DNA of 49,493 nucleotides from URNF01 sp045638005 (GCA_045638005.1 JAZUAN010000003.1:1-49493); one strand, 5' to 3'. Shown: positions 8,354 to 17,724, counted from the stretch's first letter. Notes: a model not told the origin generated them from the letters alone. Program-made: numbers and translations.

Positions 8354-9577
8354 TTACACATGATCACCGGCTGCTTTGCCGGTGGAAAACGCAATTTGCA
8401 GATTAAAGCCGCCGGTATATGCATCTACATCCAATATCTCGCCGGCAAAATACAGTCCCTCCACCAATTTAGATGCCATGGAGGAGGATACGATTTCCTT
8501 GACCGATACACCGCCCGCGGTAATGATCGCCTCTGAAATGGGGCGAAAACCGCTGATGTGTATCGGGAAATGTTTCAATAACTCGCCAAAGCGCTGTCGC
8601 TCTTCTCTTGTCACAGAATGACATTTGCGGTCTCCTGCAATTTGGGATAGCTTCACAAACACCGGCACCGCCTTTTGCGGCAGTAATTTGGAAAGCGCAT
8701 TGGAAAAATCACAGTTACGGTTTTCGTTTAGATCTCGTACCAAACGCGCATCCAACTGTTCGGATGTTAACGCGGGTTTCCAATCGATATACGCTATATA
8801 TCTTCCTGATTGCATGTCCCGCATGTGCGCACTGGCGCTCAAAGCCATAGGACCTGAGATACCAAAATGCGTAAACAGCATTTCTCCAAAGTCGGTGAAG
8901 ATCACCTTGTTTTTCACGGTATCCTCAATCGAAAGTGCACAGTTGCGCGGAGATAACCCTTGCATCTCTTTGCAGTAAGCATCGCTGCTTTCCAGCGGCA
9001 CCAATGACGGTCGCGGTGGTATCACCGTATGTCCCGCTTCTTTGGCAAGCACATATCCGCTGCCGTCAGAACCGGTTTGCGGATAGGAACAACCACCGGT
9101 GGCAACAATAACTGCATACGCATCCAAGGCGGTACCGTCTTCTAAAATGACACCGGTACATACACCATCCGAAATAGAAAGATGCGCCACTTTGCCCTGC
9201 AAAAATTTACAGCCGTTTTTCTTCGCATACCGCACCAAAGCGTCTACAATATCCACCGCTTTATCCGATGTAGGAAACACGCGGTTGCCGCGTTCTGTTT
9301 TGAGTGGCACACCCATCTCTTCTATCAGCGCCATCATATCCTGCGGCATAAACGCAGAGAAAGCACTGTACAAAAAGCGCGGATTGGTGGGAACATTAGC
9401 AATAAGTTCGTCCAAAGTGCAATTATTTGTAAGATTACAACGACCCTTGCCGGTAATCATCACCTTGCGTGCCATGCGTGGATTTTGCTCGATTATCAGC
9501 ACTTCATAGCCGCGCGCTGCGGCTGTGCCTGCAGCAATCAAACCTGCGGCACCACCGCCAACTACTAAAATGCGCAT
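8354..9577 (-). CDS. NAD(P)/FAD-dependent oxidoreductase, BaiN/HI0933 family
   Basis: 407 residues from the ATG at 9577. An ATG at 9586 is also possible and would overlap the rpiR-type stop, but AAGGA is better spaced for 9577. The FAD-binding Rossmann motif VVGGGAAGLIAAG is at residues 4-16, followed by the family signature KVMITGKGRCNLTNN. A second dinucleotide motif (VIVATGGCSYPQTGSDGSGY) lies mid-protein and a C-terminal FAD-contact region GGFNLQIAFSTG ends the protein. Substrate unknown: BaiN was linked to bile-acid metabolism, but most members of this family are uncharacterised flavoproteins. It precedes cmk by 19 bases in the same direction. Confidence 0.88.
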   Translation of the reverse strand: MRILVVGGGAAGLIAAGTAAARGYEVLIIEQNPRMARKVMITGKGRCNLTNNCTLDELIANVPTNPRFLYSAFSAFMPQDMMALIEEMGVPLKTERGNRVFPTSDKAVDIVDALVRYAKKNGCKFLQGKVAHLSISDGVCTGVILEDGTALDAYAVIVATGGCSYPQTGSDGSGYVLAKEAGHTVIPPRPSLVPLESSDAYCKEMQGLSPRNCALSIEDTVKNKVIFTDFGEMLFTHFGISGPMALSASAHMRDMQSGRYIAYIDWKPALTSEQLDARLVRDLNENRNCDFSNALSKLLPQKAVPVFVKLSQIAGDRKCHSVTREERQRFGELLKHFPIHISGFRPISEAIITAGGVSVKEIVSSSMASKLVEGLYFAGEILDVDAYTGGFNLQIAFSTGKAAGDHV

Positions 9578-9582
9578 ACGCG

Positions 9583-10458
9583 TCATTCCTTCCCATCTTC
9601 ATCCGCAGGCAGATATACCTCATAGCTGTTCCACAGTTCTTCCAATTCTGCCAGAACGTGTCGGCGACACTCCAGCTGTTTTAAAGAAACGGCAACAATC
9701 AACGCATTCATCAAACTGAGCGGTGCTGCCAAGGAGTCAACTACTGAAGCCATATCACTGTGAGCCAGCAGAAGGTGCGATGCGTATTTCGCAATAGGCG
9801 ACGCCGGAGAATCCGTAATGGCAATTACCTTTGCGTGTTTGGAAGCCGCATAATGCAGGGTGCGGACTGCACGGCTGGAATAGCGCGGAAAACTGATACC
9901 GATAATCGCATCCTCTTCGGAAATGCTGATCATTTCTTCGAAAATCTCCGACTGACCGGTGACGGTAATCAGCTGTACATCCGGCAAGAACAGTTTCAGA
10001 TAATAAGCAGCAAACGACGCAATCGCGCGGCAGCTGCCGGCACCGAAAATATATACCCGGCGTGCTTTCCCCATGGCATCCACCGCATCGTAGAAAACAT
10101 CACGCGGCATCTCTTCCAAGGTTTCACGGATATTACTCATGTCATAAGACATGACATCGTCCAACACCTCGTCATCCCGCATACGGGCACGGCTGACCTC
10201 GACACGCTGCAAAGTGGTAAGGCGACTGCGAATAAGACCTTGCATCGCCTTTTGCAGCTGCGGATAGCCTGCGAACCCCAGTTCAGCAGCAAAGCGTACA
10301 ACAGTCGATTCGCTCACACCTACCGCATTGCCGAGTTTCAGCGCTGTCATAAACGCTGCCTCATCATAATGCTCGGTGATAAACTGCGCAATTTTTTTCT
10401 GTCCTTTTGAAAAATGAACAGCTTTTTCCGCCATCAAAGCGATCAAATTATTATCCAT
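9583..10458 (-). CDS. MurR/RpiR-family transcriptional regulator
   Basis: 291 residues from the ATG at 10458, which has AGGAGG upstream; the open frame to 10599 crosses the promoter and is rejected. An N-terminal HTH_6 domain contains the helix-turn-helix VGVSESTVVRFAAELGF (about residues 36-52). Residues about 120-260 form a SIS sugar-phosphate isomerase-like sensor domain (RVYIFGAGSCRAIASFAAYY; GISFPRYSSRAVRTLHYA). Regulators of this family usually sense phosphosugars. No sugar gene lies nearby, so the target is unknown. A strong promoter with a dyad lies upstream, consistent with autoregulation. Its stop overlaps the start region of the following flavoprotein gene. Confidence 0.9.
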   Translation of the reverse strand: MDNNLIALMAEKAVHFSKGQKKIAQFITEHYDEAAFMTALKLGNAVGVSESTVVRFAAELGFAGYPQLQKAMQGLIRSRLTTLQRVEVSRARMRDDEVLDDVMSYDMSNIRETLEEMPRDVFYDAVDAMGKARRVYIFGAGSCRAIASFAAYYLKLFLPDVQLITVTGQSEIFEEMISISEEDAIIGISFPRYSSRAVRTLHYAASKHAKVIAITDSPASPIAKYASHLLLAHSDMASVVDSLAAPLSLMNALIVAVSLKQLECRRHVLAELEELWNSYEVYLPADEDGKE

Positions 10459-10494
10459 GGTGTCGGAGAGCCTCCTATTGAACCTAGTGCTGAA

Positions 10495-10523
10495 AGTATA
10501 GCCCATTTCACACAAAAATGCAA
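10495..10523 (-). promoter_or_regulatory. Promoter of the RpiR-type regulator
   Basis: On the minus strand TTGCAT (10518-10523), 17-base spacer, TATACT (10495-10500). An inverted repeat overlaps it (see the next entry). About 36 bases separate the -10 from the ATG at 10458. Confidence 0.75.
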
Positions 10524-10537
10524 GAGAAATGTGTGAA
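10507..10537. promoter_or_regulatory. Dyad over the rpiR-type promoter, candidate operator
   Basis: TTCACACA (10507-10514) and TGTGTGAA (10530-10537) form a perfect 8-base inverted repeat with a 15-base centre. It covers the -35 element and part of the spacer. The half-sites are two helical turns apart (23 bases), as expected for a dimeric repressor. Binding by the regulator itself is inference. Confidence 0.5.
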
Positions 10538-10546
10538 CTTGCAAAA

Positions 10547-11083
10547 TTAAAAGCGCAGCATTTTGTGCAATTTTGGCTGCCATGTATGGATATAGGCACT
10601 GATCACTCTTGTAAGTGCAATATCGTACAATACAAACACAATGTTGCCAAAAAGTAATATCACACCCGGTAAATACATGCCGAAAACCGTGAAATCATTG
10701 GGATCCAGCATCGTAGTAAGTCGCAACAGAAGATAATAAGCACCGCCGATTGCTATATTGAACAACACGAATTTTATGATCCATCCAAGCACCGAAAAGC
10801 GGATGCGTTCTATCAAAGCCTTCAAGGTGGGATAGTACCCAAAAAAGACGGCAAACAGGATACGTGACTCAAAAGAAGGCGCAAGCAGCATAGATAGGAG
10901 TGCAACGGCAATATAGCCGAGAAAGCCCCATTTGATATCCAGTTCTATTACCAAAACAATCAGTATGATACCTGCGATTACAGGCAAGCTGATCTCCATT
11001 ACCGGAATAACCGTCAGCAACATAAACACCAGTGAAAGTGCACATATCACACCCGCAAACGCTACTTTTCTTCCGATTTTCAT
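10547..11083 (-). CDS. Hypothetical multi-pass membrane protein
   Basis: 178 residues from the ATG at 11083, which has GGGGAG upstream. About five hydrophobic segments are visible: VAFAGVICALSLVFMLLTVI, VIAGIILIVLVIEL, GFLGYIAVALLSMLLA, WIIKFVLFNIAIGGAYYLLL and GVILLFGNIVFVLYDIALT. The N-terminal half, with a hydrophobic first helix after a short basic start (MKIGRK), resembles substrate-binding subunits of ECF transporters, but I see no diagnostic motif and no ECF module nearby. It lies between the J-domain gene and rpiR, separated from the former by a terminator and from the latter by a promoter, so it is probably transcribed alone. Confidence 0.75.
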   Translation of the reverse strand: MKIGRKVAFAGVICALSLVFMLLTVIPVMEISLPVIAGIILIVLVIELDIKWGFLGYIAVALLSMLLAPSFESRILFAVFFGYYPTLKALIERIRFSVLGWIIKFVLFNIAIGGAYYLLLRLTTMLDPNDFTVFGMYLPGVILLFGNIVFVLYDIALTRVISAYIHTWQPKLHKMLRF

Positions 11084-11104
11084 AGCATCTCTCCCCGAAA
11101 GTAT

Positions 11105-11130
11105 AAAAACCTGTGAAAACACAGGTTTTT
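11105..11130 (-). terminator. Intrinsic terminator after the J-domain gene
   Basis: 11-base-pair stem (11105-11115 with 11120-11130) with a 4-base loop, ending in a T run on the minus strand. It lies 3 bases after the J-domain stop and just before the next gene. Confidence 0.75.
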
Positions 11131-11133
11131 AAA

Positions 11134-11724
11134 TTAACAGCAACGGATAAGGTCGCCGCCCATACACTCGCAACAGCAGTCAGCACACAAAAGTCCGGTA
11201 CACATATCACAACCGCTACATCCACTGTTTTGATTCACAGTGCGATAGCCGCCCGTCTGGCGGTTCATTTGCATGTGGTTAAATGCTGTGCGATATTCAG
11301 CATTGGAAGGGTCCATGCGACAAGCGGTGGCATAGTTCTGCATAGCATCCTCCAGCCAACCCTTTTTATACAAAACGCTGCCTTTGAGGAAATACCATTC
11401 CGCATCACGAGAAACGGACGGCACACCGTCCAAAAGCATTTCCGCATCCAAAATGCGATTCGTACGGATCATATTGCGGATATCGGTATAGCGAGATCCA
11501 CCGCTGCCCGTTCCACCCGCGCCGCCGTTTTGACGCATGCGAACAATGGCGTCATACGCCTCATTGATCTCCTGCATCTTTTCCTGTGCTAATTCCGAAA
11601 GCGGGTTGTCAGCATAGTTATCAGGATGATATTTTCGCGCCATTTCGCGATACGCAGACTTCACCTCTGCATCGGTCGCTTGCGGTGAAACCCCCAGCAC
11701 TTCATACGGATCACGCATACTCAT
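11134..11724 (-). CDS. J-domain (DnaJ-like) protein with cysteine-rich tail
   Basis: 196 residues. The N-terminal J domain (residues 4-65) has the diagnostic HPD loop in KYHPDNYAD and a predicted helix IV with ALAEL-like spacing; it should stimulate an Hsp70 (DnaK) ATPase. Residues about 85-155 look like a tetratricopeptide-type helical repeat (AEWYFLKGSVLYKKGWLEDAM). The last 28 residues contain ten cysteines with CxxC and CCCxC spacing, unlike the DnaJ zinc finger. The J/G-F/zinc/C-terminal layout of true DnaJ is absent, so this is a specialised co-chaperone. The ATG overlaps the DUF5685 stop (ATGA), so the two are translationally linked and may act together. Confidence 0.88.
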   Translation of the reverse strand: MSMRDPYEVLGVSPQATDAEVKSAYREMARKYHPDNYADNPLSELAQEKMQEINEAYDAIVRMRQNGGAGGTGSGGSRYTDIRNMIRTNRILDAEMLLDGVPSVSRDAEWYFLKGSVLYKKGWLEDAMQNYATACRMDPSNAEYRTAFNHMQMNRQTGGYRTVNQNSGCSGCDMCTGLLCADCCCECMGGDLIRCC

Positions 11725-12596
11725 TGATCTTTCCTCTTTCTTTCATTAAACAGATGAGCAAGTACATTGGTAATGCCCTCTTGTAATGTATTTGTCAAAA
11801 TACCGCTAAAACGATATGTATCCAGCAGATTGAAAGCAGCTATACATTCCGCTTGACAGTGGCGCAGCACATCCAAGGTATACTGCTGACATGCCGCAAC
11901 CGCCTGCTTATCGGATACATGTAATCTACGGTTGTGAATAAAAGGGTTGTATCTCCCCTTTTTGCCATCTTCTACAATATCAGCTGCTGCATCAGCGAGA
12001 TACACATATCTGCCGAGACAATACCCAAACCGTGATAAAACAGTCTTTTGTTTATCATCGGCGCTGAGGTCGGCACATAAGCCTTGTAACAATACGGCGA
12101 ACGGTTCTGCTGCTGCATCAATCGAAGCGGTTTTAGCCTCTTCGATCCGTTGTTGCTCTGCCATCATTTTGCAGAAACGCGCATCCGTCTCAGGTAAATG
12201 TTCTTTTGCTTTTTTGTGATACCATTTCGCTAACGGCAGGATGATGCGAATACCCAACCGCTTTAAAAAGCCTTCATCACTCAAATGATCTAAGCAGCGA
12301 TAGTAAAAAAGCAGCGCGGTGATATCCGCAGCATGTTCCAATGCAGTTTTCTGTTCGCATTGCAAACATTTTTTCAGTGGGTTGTACGAACAACGACTTT
12401 GATGAAAACCGATACAAGACTTTTCAAGTGACATATGCAGCAGTGCGAAAAAAGTCATATCATAGCTGAGCGCCATACGCAACAAAGCGCCGTATCGTTT
12501 GCCCAGCTGTTTACAAAGACTGCAGTATACACCGCGATAGTGTTCATATTCTCGCATTTTCAGTTCCGGCTTATACAGCCGCACATAGCCTGTCAT
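11721..12596 (-). CDS. DUF5685 family protein
   Basis: 291 residues. I recognise the DUF5685 N-terminus (MTGYVRLYKPELKMREYEHYRGVYCSLCK, abridged here to its key parts: YVRLYKPELKMRE and YCSLCKQLG). A cluster of paired cysteines follows (CSYNPLKKCLQCEQ), suggestive of metal binding, and the remainder is predicted largely helical, with acidic motifs (DHLSDEG, DAAADIVEDGKKGRYNPF) that recall helical isoprenoid-type bundles. Function unknown. It is commonly found beside a J-domain gene in Clostridia, as here, with a 4-base overlap. No strong promoter could be fixed in the 83 bases separating it from uvrA. Confidence 0.85.
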   Translation of the reverse strand: MTGYVRLYKPELKMREYEHYRGVYCSLCKQLGKRYGALLRMALSYDMTFFALLHMSLEKSCIGFHQSRCSYNPLKKCLQCEQKTALEHAADITALLFYYRCLDHLSDEGFLKRLGIRIILPLAKWYHKKAKEHLPETDARFCKMMAEQQRIEEAKTASIDAAAEPFAVLLQGLCADLSADDKQKTVLSRFGYCLGRYVYLADAAADIVEDGKKGRYNPFIHNRRLHVSDKQAVAACQQYTLDVLRHCQAECIAAFNLLDTYRFSGILTNTLQEGITNVLAHLFNERKRKDQ

Positions 12597-12679
12597 CTGC
12601 TACCGCCTTTCCTCGCTCCTTCATCTTACATAATACTGTTTTCAGAGCAAAAGTGTATGACATAATTGTAAATAATCGC

Positions 12680-15505
12680 TTATTTCAGCACCTTTTTGAG
12701 ATATTGACCGGTGTAAGAAGCGGGACATGCCGCCACCTCTTCCGGCGTGCCGGTTACCACGATCGTACCACCTTTATCGCCACCTTCGGGACCGAGATCA
12801 ATAATATGATCGGCGGTTTTGATAACATCTAAATTGTGTTCTATCACAATCACCGTATTGCCGCCATCCACCAACTTTTGCAAAATACCGAGCAACTGAT
12901 GCACATCTGCCGTATGCAGACCGGTAGTGGGTTCATCTAAGATATATACCGTTTTTCCCGTCGAGCGCTTGGAAAGTTCGGTAGCGAGTTTGACACGCTG
13001 TGCTTCACCGCCCGAAAGCGTGGTTGCCGGTTGACCGATTTGGATATATCCAAGTCCCACATCTTGTAAGGTTTGCAGTTTGCGAGCAATACGCGGCAGG
13101 TTTTCAAAGAACACAACGCCTTCCTCAACTGTCATGTTCAGCACATCACTGATGTTTTTACCTTTATACTGCACCTCCAGTGTTTCGCGGTTATACCGCT
13201 TACCTTTACACACCTCGCAAGGCACATATACATCCGGCAAAAAGTGCATTTCGATCTTCAAAATGCCATCACCTTGGCACGCTTCACAGCGTCCACCTTT
13301 CACATTGAAGGAAAATCGACCGGGAGCGTAGCCGCGCATTTTCGCATCGGTGGTGGTTGCAAACAGATCACGAATATCGTTAAAAACGCCGGTATAGGTC
13401 GCAGGATTGGAACGAGGAGTACGACCGATGGGGGCTTGATCGATGTTGATCACCTTATCGAGATACTCCAGCCCCTCGATCTTTTCATGTTTTCCGGGAT
13501 GGCAGGATGCACGATTGAGTTCAGCAGCCAAATGTTTATACAAAATCTCATTTACAAGCGAAGATTTTCCGGAACCGGAAACACCGGTCACCACATTCAA
13601 TGCGCCTTGTTTGAAAGAAACGGTCACATTTTTAAGATTGTTTTCTGCTGCACCGCATACGGTTAACAAATGACCGTTGCCGGGGCGGCGACTCACAGGA
13701 ATCGGAATGGATTTTTTGCCACTGAGATACTGTCCGGTGATCGATTCCTCACAGTCCACGACACCGTCAGCAGGACCGCTGTATACCACATCGCCGCCGT
13801 GCACACCGGCACCGGGACCGATATCCACGATCCAGTCTGCCGCGCGCATGGTATCTTCATCATGTTCTACCACTATAAGCGTATTACCGAGATCCCGCAG
13901 ACGGCGCAAAGTATCCAGCAGTTTATCGTTATCCCTCTGATGCAGGCCGATGCTAGGCTCATCTAAGATATACAAAACTCCCATCAAATAAGAACCGATC
14001 TGTGTCGCCAGACGGATACGTTGGCTTTCACCACCGGATAAGGTACCGGCGCGGCGGGACAAATTGAGATATTCAAGACCAACGCTTTTGAGAAAGCCTA
14101 AACGTTCCTTGATTTCTTTCAACACCCTACCCGCGATCAATTGTTCACGTTTGGTGAGTTCTAAATTTTCGATGAATTCCAGCGCATCCGACACCGAAAG
14201 ATTAGTGAGGGATACAATATTCAGTCCACCGACAGTTACCGATAAGGTTTCCGGCTTTAGACGGTCACCTTTACAATCAGGACAAGGCACTTCACGCATA
14301 TACTGTTCCAGTTCGCGTTTCATCCACTCACTGGAGGTTTGATCATAACGGCGCTGTAAATTGGGAATAACGCCCTCGAAATACGCCATATATTCGCCGT
14401 AGCCATATTGACTGGACCGCACTATTTTAAAGCGTTCTTCTTTATTGTTACCGTAAAGTATGATGTGTACAATATTTTCCGGGAGATCTCTAAAGGGGGT
14501 ATCCAAAGAAAAACCGTAGTGCTCCGCGAGACCTTTCATATACATTTCCGCAATATTACCATCCTTGACCGACCAACCACTTGCTTTGATCGCTCCACCG
14601 TTTATAGACAAACGGCTATCCGGAATTATGGCATCCGGATCGAAAGAATACTGCATACCGAGACCTGTACAAGTAGGGCATGCACCGAAAGGATTATTAA
14701 AGGAAAACATACGCGGGGTGAGTTCTTCTATACTGACGCCATGTTCCGGACAAGCGTAATTCTGTGAGAATTTCAGTTCTTCCCCACCGATTACATCCAC
14801 CGTTAACAAACCACCGGAAAGACCTGTAGCAGTCTCCACCGAATCCGCGAGCCGACTGCGGATATCCGCGCGCACCACCAAGCGATCTACAACGATTTCG
14901 ATGGTGTGTTTTTTATTTTTATCCAGTTTGATTTCATCTGCAAGATCCACCATTTCGCCGTCCACGCGAGCACGCACATAGCCGGATTTGCGGGCAGATT
15001 CAAATTCCTTTGTGTATTCACCCTTGCGACCGCGCACAATAGGCGCGAGAATTTGCAGCTTGGTGCCCTCTGACAATTCCAAAATACGGTCTACGATCTC
15101 ATCCAAGGTTTGCTGCCGGATCTCCTGACCGCAAACAGGACAATGCGGAATACCGATACGCGCATACAGCAAACGCAGATAGTCATATATCTCGGTCACC
15201 GTGCCCACCGTGGAACGCGGATTTTTAGACGTGGTCTTCTGATCAATAGAAATTGCGGGAGAAAGACCGTCGATAGCATCAACATCCGGTTTTTCCATCA
15301 TACCGAGGAACTGTCTTGCGTAGGAAGACAGACTTTCCATATAGCGTCTTTGCCCCTCAGCATACAATGTATCAAACGCCAAAGAGGACTTGCCCGAACC
15401 GGAAAGCCCTGTAAAGACGATCAGCTTGTCACGCGGAATACGCAAACTGACATTTTTTAAATTGTGTTCTCTGGCGCCTTTAATGCGAATATCTGTTTCT
15501 GCCAT
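12680..15505 (-). CDS. uvrA: Excinuclease ABC subunit A
   Basis: 941 residues, full family length. UvrA is the damage-sensing ABC ATPase of nucleotide excision repair and loads UvrB. Two ATPase halves are visible: Walker A GLSGSGKSSL near residue 33 and GVSGSGKSSL near 640, signature LSGGESQRIRLA and LSGGEAQRVKLA, and Walker B LYILDEPS and VYILDEPTTGLH. Zinc-binding pairs are seen as CPVCGQEI, CPTC and CEACQGDGILKIEMHFLPD...CEVCKG. GGACGG precedes the ATG. It follows uvrB by 15 bases on the same strand, forming a uvrB-uvrA operon. Confidence 0.98.
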   Translation of the reverse strand: MAETDIRIKGAREHNLKNVSLRIPRDKLIVFTGLSGSGKSSLAFDTLYAEGQRRYMESLSSYARQFLGMMEKPDVDAIDGLSPAISIDQKTTSKNPRSTVGTVTEIYDYLRLLYARIGIPHCPVCGQEIRQQTLDEIVDRILELSEGTKLQILAPIVRGRKGEYTKEFESARKSGYVRARVDGEMVDLADEIKLDKNKKHTIEIVVDRLVVRADIRSRLADSVETATGLSGGLLTVDVIGGEELKFSQNYACPEHGVSIEELTPRMFSFNNPFGACPTCTGLGMQYSFDPDAIIPDSRLSINGGAIKASGWSVKDGNIAEMYMKGLAEHYGFSLDTPFRDLPENIVHIILYGNNKEERFKIVRSSQYGYGEYMAYFEGVIPNLQRRYDQTSSEWMKRELEQYMREVPCPDCKGDRLKPETLSVTVGGLNIVSLTNLSVSDALEFIENLELTKREQLIAGRVLKEIKERLGFLKSVGLEYLNLSRRAGTLSGGESQRIRLATQIGSYLMGVLYILDEPSIGLHQRDNDKLLDTLRRLRDLGNTLIVVEHDEDTMRAADWIVDIGPGAGVHGGDVVYSGPADGVVDCEESITGQYLSGKKSIPIPVSRRPGNGHLLTVCGAAENNLKNVTVSFKQGALNVVTGVSGSGKSSLVNEILYKHLAAELNRASCHPGKHEKIEGLEYLDKVINIDQAPIGRTPRSNPATYTGVFNDIRDLFATTTDAKMRGYAPGRFSFNVKGGRCEACQGDGILKIEMHFLPDVYVPCEVCKGKRYNRETLEVQYKGKNISDVLNMTVEEGVVFFENLPRIARKLQTLQDVGLGYIQIGQPATTLSGGEAQRVKLATELSKRSTGKTVYILDEPTTGLHTADVHQLLGILQKLVDGGNTVIVIEHNLDVIKTADHIIDLGPEGGDKGGTIVVTGTPEEVAACPASYTGQYLKKVLK

Positions 15506-15520
15506 CTATTTACCGTCCTT

Positions 15521-17482
15521 TTATTTGCCGTTTTCCAGCTGCGCAATACGATCACGCAGATAAGCGGCATGTTCGAATTCCAAAAGTTTGGCCGCGTTTT
15601 TCATTTCTTTTTTGAGTTGCTCGATCATGCGCATACGATCCACACGACTTAAATTCTTGAAATCGTCCGGCGTATCCTTATGCGTACGAATATCGATCAG
15701 TTCGCGCACCTCTTTAACGATGGTTTGTGGGATGATACCATGTTCTTGGTTATACTTTGTTTGAATTTCTCTGCGGCGATTTGTCTCGCGAATAGCGTTT
15801 TCCATAGAGGGGGTAACCGTATCCGCATACATAATAACCTGTCCGCCCGCATTACGCGCCGCACGACCGATAGTCTGTACCAAAGACGTTTCCGAACGCA
15901 AGAAGCCTTCCTTATCAGCGTCCAAAATCGCCACTAAAGAAACCTCCGGAATATCCAAACCTTCGCGTAAAAGGTTAATACCCACCAACACATCAAATCC
16001 ACCAAGCCGCAGATCGCGTATAATCTCCATGCGTTCCATTGTGTCGATATCGTGGTGCATATACCGCACTTTCACGCCGTTTTCTTCCAGAAAATGAGTC
16101 AGGTCTTCCGCCATTTTCTTGGTGAGCGTTGTAACCAAAACACGTTCTTTTCGCGCAGTACGCAGGCGGATCTCCTCCATCAAATCATCAATCTGCCCCT
16201 CTACGGGCTTCACGATAACCTCCGGATCGGTAAGACCCGTGGGGCGAATGATTTGCTCCACAATCTGTGCACTTTTCTGTTTTTCAAAATCACCCGGTGT
16301 CGCAGACACGAACACCGCTTGATTAATTCGGCTATAAAACTCATCAAAATTAAGAGGTCGGTTATCGTACGCGCTGGGCAGGCGGAAACCGTAATCGATA
16401 AGGGATGTTTTTCGAGCAAAGTCGCCGCCGTGCATACCGCGCACCTGCGGCAAGGTCACATGCGACTCGTCCACAATCAGTAAAAAGTCGTCCGGAAAAT
16501 GGTCAAGAAGTGTATACGGTGTGGAACCCGGCTCTCGACCGGCCAGCACGCGGGAATAGTTTTCAATCCCCTTACACATACCAATTTCCTGTAACATCTC
16601 AATATCATAGCGGGTGCGTTGCAGGATGCGCTCCGCTTCGAGCAGCTTGCCTTCCTGTTTGAAGTATTCCACCCGCTCTGCCAGTTCCGCTTCCAACACC
16701 TCAACTGCCGCCGCCATTTTCTCGGGCGGTACAATATAGTGGGAGGCAGAGTAGATCCACGCATGGTGCAGATCTGCTTTTCTCTCCCCTGTTAAAGGAT
16801 TTATCTCGCTGATGCGGTCAATCTCATCGCCGAAAAATTCCACGCGGATAGCGGTATCGTCCTCACTCGCCGGGAAAATCTCCACCACGTCGCCGCGCAC
16901 GCGGAATTTGTTACGAACAAAGTTGATGTCATTGCGCTCATACTGTATCTCCACCAACTGCGCAAGCAGTTCATCGCGGTCTTTTTGCATGCCCGGACGC
17001 AACGAAATGGTCATATTGCGGTAATCTTCCGGCGCACCCAAACTATAGATACAGGACACACTCGCGACAACAATCACGTCCCGACGCTCCGCAAGAGCCA
17101 ACGTCGCAGAATGGCGCAGTTTGTCAATGTTATCATTGATCGCAGAATCCTTCTCGATATAGGTATCGGTAGACGCGATATACGCTTCCGGTTGATAGTA
17201 GTCATAGTAGGATACAAAATATTCCACCGCGTTTTCAGGGAAGAATTCTCTGAACTCACTGCAAAGTTGTGCGGCAAGGGTTTTGTTGTGAGCAAGAACG
17301 AGGGTCGGACGGTTCACATTAGCAATAATATTTGCCATTGTAAAGGTCTTACCCGAACCCGTAACACCCAGTAAAACCTGCTCTTTTAAGCCGTTTTTGA
17401 TACCTTCAGTCAATTTTTCAATCGCTTGTGGTTGGTCGCCTGTAGGCTTGTAATTTGAATGTAAAATGAACTTATCCGGCAT
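15521..17482 (-). CDS. uvrB: Excinuclease ABC subunit B (intact copy)
   Basis: 653 residues, full length. UvrB verifies the lesion and holds UvrC at the damage site. Walker A GVTGSGKT lies at about residues 39-46, the beta-hairpin YYDYYQPEAYIASTD begins at residue 92, helicase motifs VDESHVTLPQ and QTIGRAARN follow, and the UVR coiled coil (AAKLLEFEHAAYLRDRIAQL) ends the protein. AAGGAGTG precedes the ATG. The first 91 codons have a diverged duplicate at 20000-20272, about 2.5 kb upstream, and the duplicate stops exactly where the beta-hairpin begins. The intact gene may therefore be a chimera whose 5' part came with the intervening PH-domain cassette. Confidence 0.97.
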   Translation of the reverse strand: MPDKFILHSNYKPTGDQPQAIEKLTEGIKNGLKEQVLLGVTGSGKTFTMANIIANVNRPTLVLAHNKTLAAQLCSEFREFFPENAVEYFVSYYDYYQPEAYIASTDTYIEKDSAINDNIDKLRHSATLALAERRDVIVVASVSCIYSLGAPEDYRNMTISLRPGMQKDRDELLAQLVEIQYERNDINFVRNKFRVRGDVVEIFPASEDDTAIRVEFFGDEIDRISEINPLTGERKADLHHAWIYSASHYIVPPEKMAAAVEVLEAELAERVEYFKQEGKLLEAERILQRTRYDIEMLQEIGMCKGIENYSRVLAGREPGSTPYTLLDHFPDDFLLIVDESHVTLPQVRGMHGGDFARKTSLIDYGFRLPSAYDNRPLNFDEFYSRINQAVFVSATPGDFEKQKSAQIVEQIIRPTGLTDPEVIVKPVEGQIDDLMEEIRLRTARKERVLVTTLTKKMAEDLTHFLEENGVKVRYMHHDIDTMERMEIIRDLRLGGFDVLVGINLLREGLDIPEVSLVAILDADKEGFLRSETSLVQTIGRAARNAGGQVIMYADTVTPSMENAIRETNRRREIQTKYNQEHGIIPQTIVKEVRELIDIRTHKDTPDDFKNLSRVDRMRMIEQLKKEMKNAAKLLEFEHAAYLRDRIAQLENGK

Positions 17483-17570
17483 GTTCTCACTCCTTCCTTT
17501 TCTGATTATTTTCTGTCTTTTTATTGTCTTAAATTCACTCGAGTTTTGCTAAAAAAGTTAGCGAATAGTA

Positions 17571-17597
17571 AATTACACTAATTTAGATCACAAATTT
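17571..17597. repeat. 27-base direct repeat, left copy
   Basis: 24 of 27 bases match 19882-19908 in the same orientation. The core on the minus strand is AAATTAGTGTAATT. The left copy lies upstream of uvrB and the right copy upstream of the YdbS-like gene, both on the minus strand. Confidence 0.75.
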
Positions 17598-17689
17598 GTA
17601 ATCGTAATCAGTGCAAAATATTCAAGCCTTGTAGTCAGGTGCGTTTAACCCGCTATTTTAAAGAAAAAATCGCATGTTAATAAAAATCA

Positions 17690-17701
17690 AAATTCGTGTA
17701 A
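17690..17701 (+). repeat. 12-base core AAATTCGTGTAA, reversed copy
   Basis: AAATTCGTGTAA on the plus strand; the same 12 bases occur on the minus strand at 19884-19895. Together with 17571-17584 this gives three copies of the core in the two flanks. Confidence 0.6.
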
Positions 17702-17724
17702 ATAGGCTAGCTTTTGAAAAGTCA

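Noticed and set aside
10547..11083. ECF transporter substrate subunit
   Set aside because: The hydrophobic pattern is compatible, but there is no diagnostic motif and no ATPase or T subunit nearby, so it is left as hypothetical.
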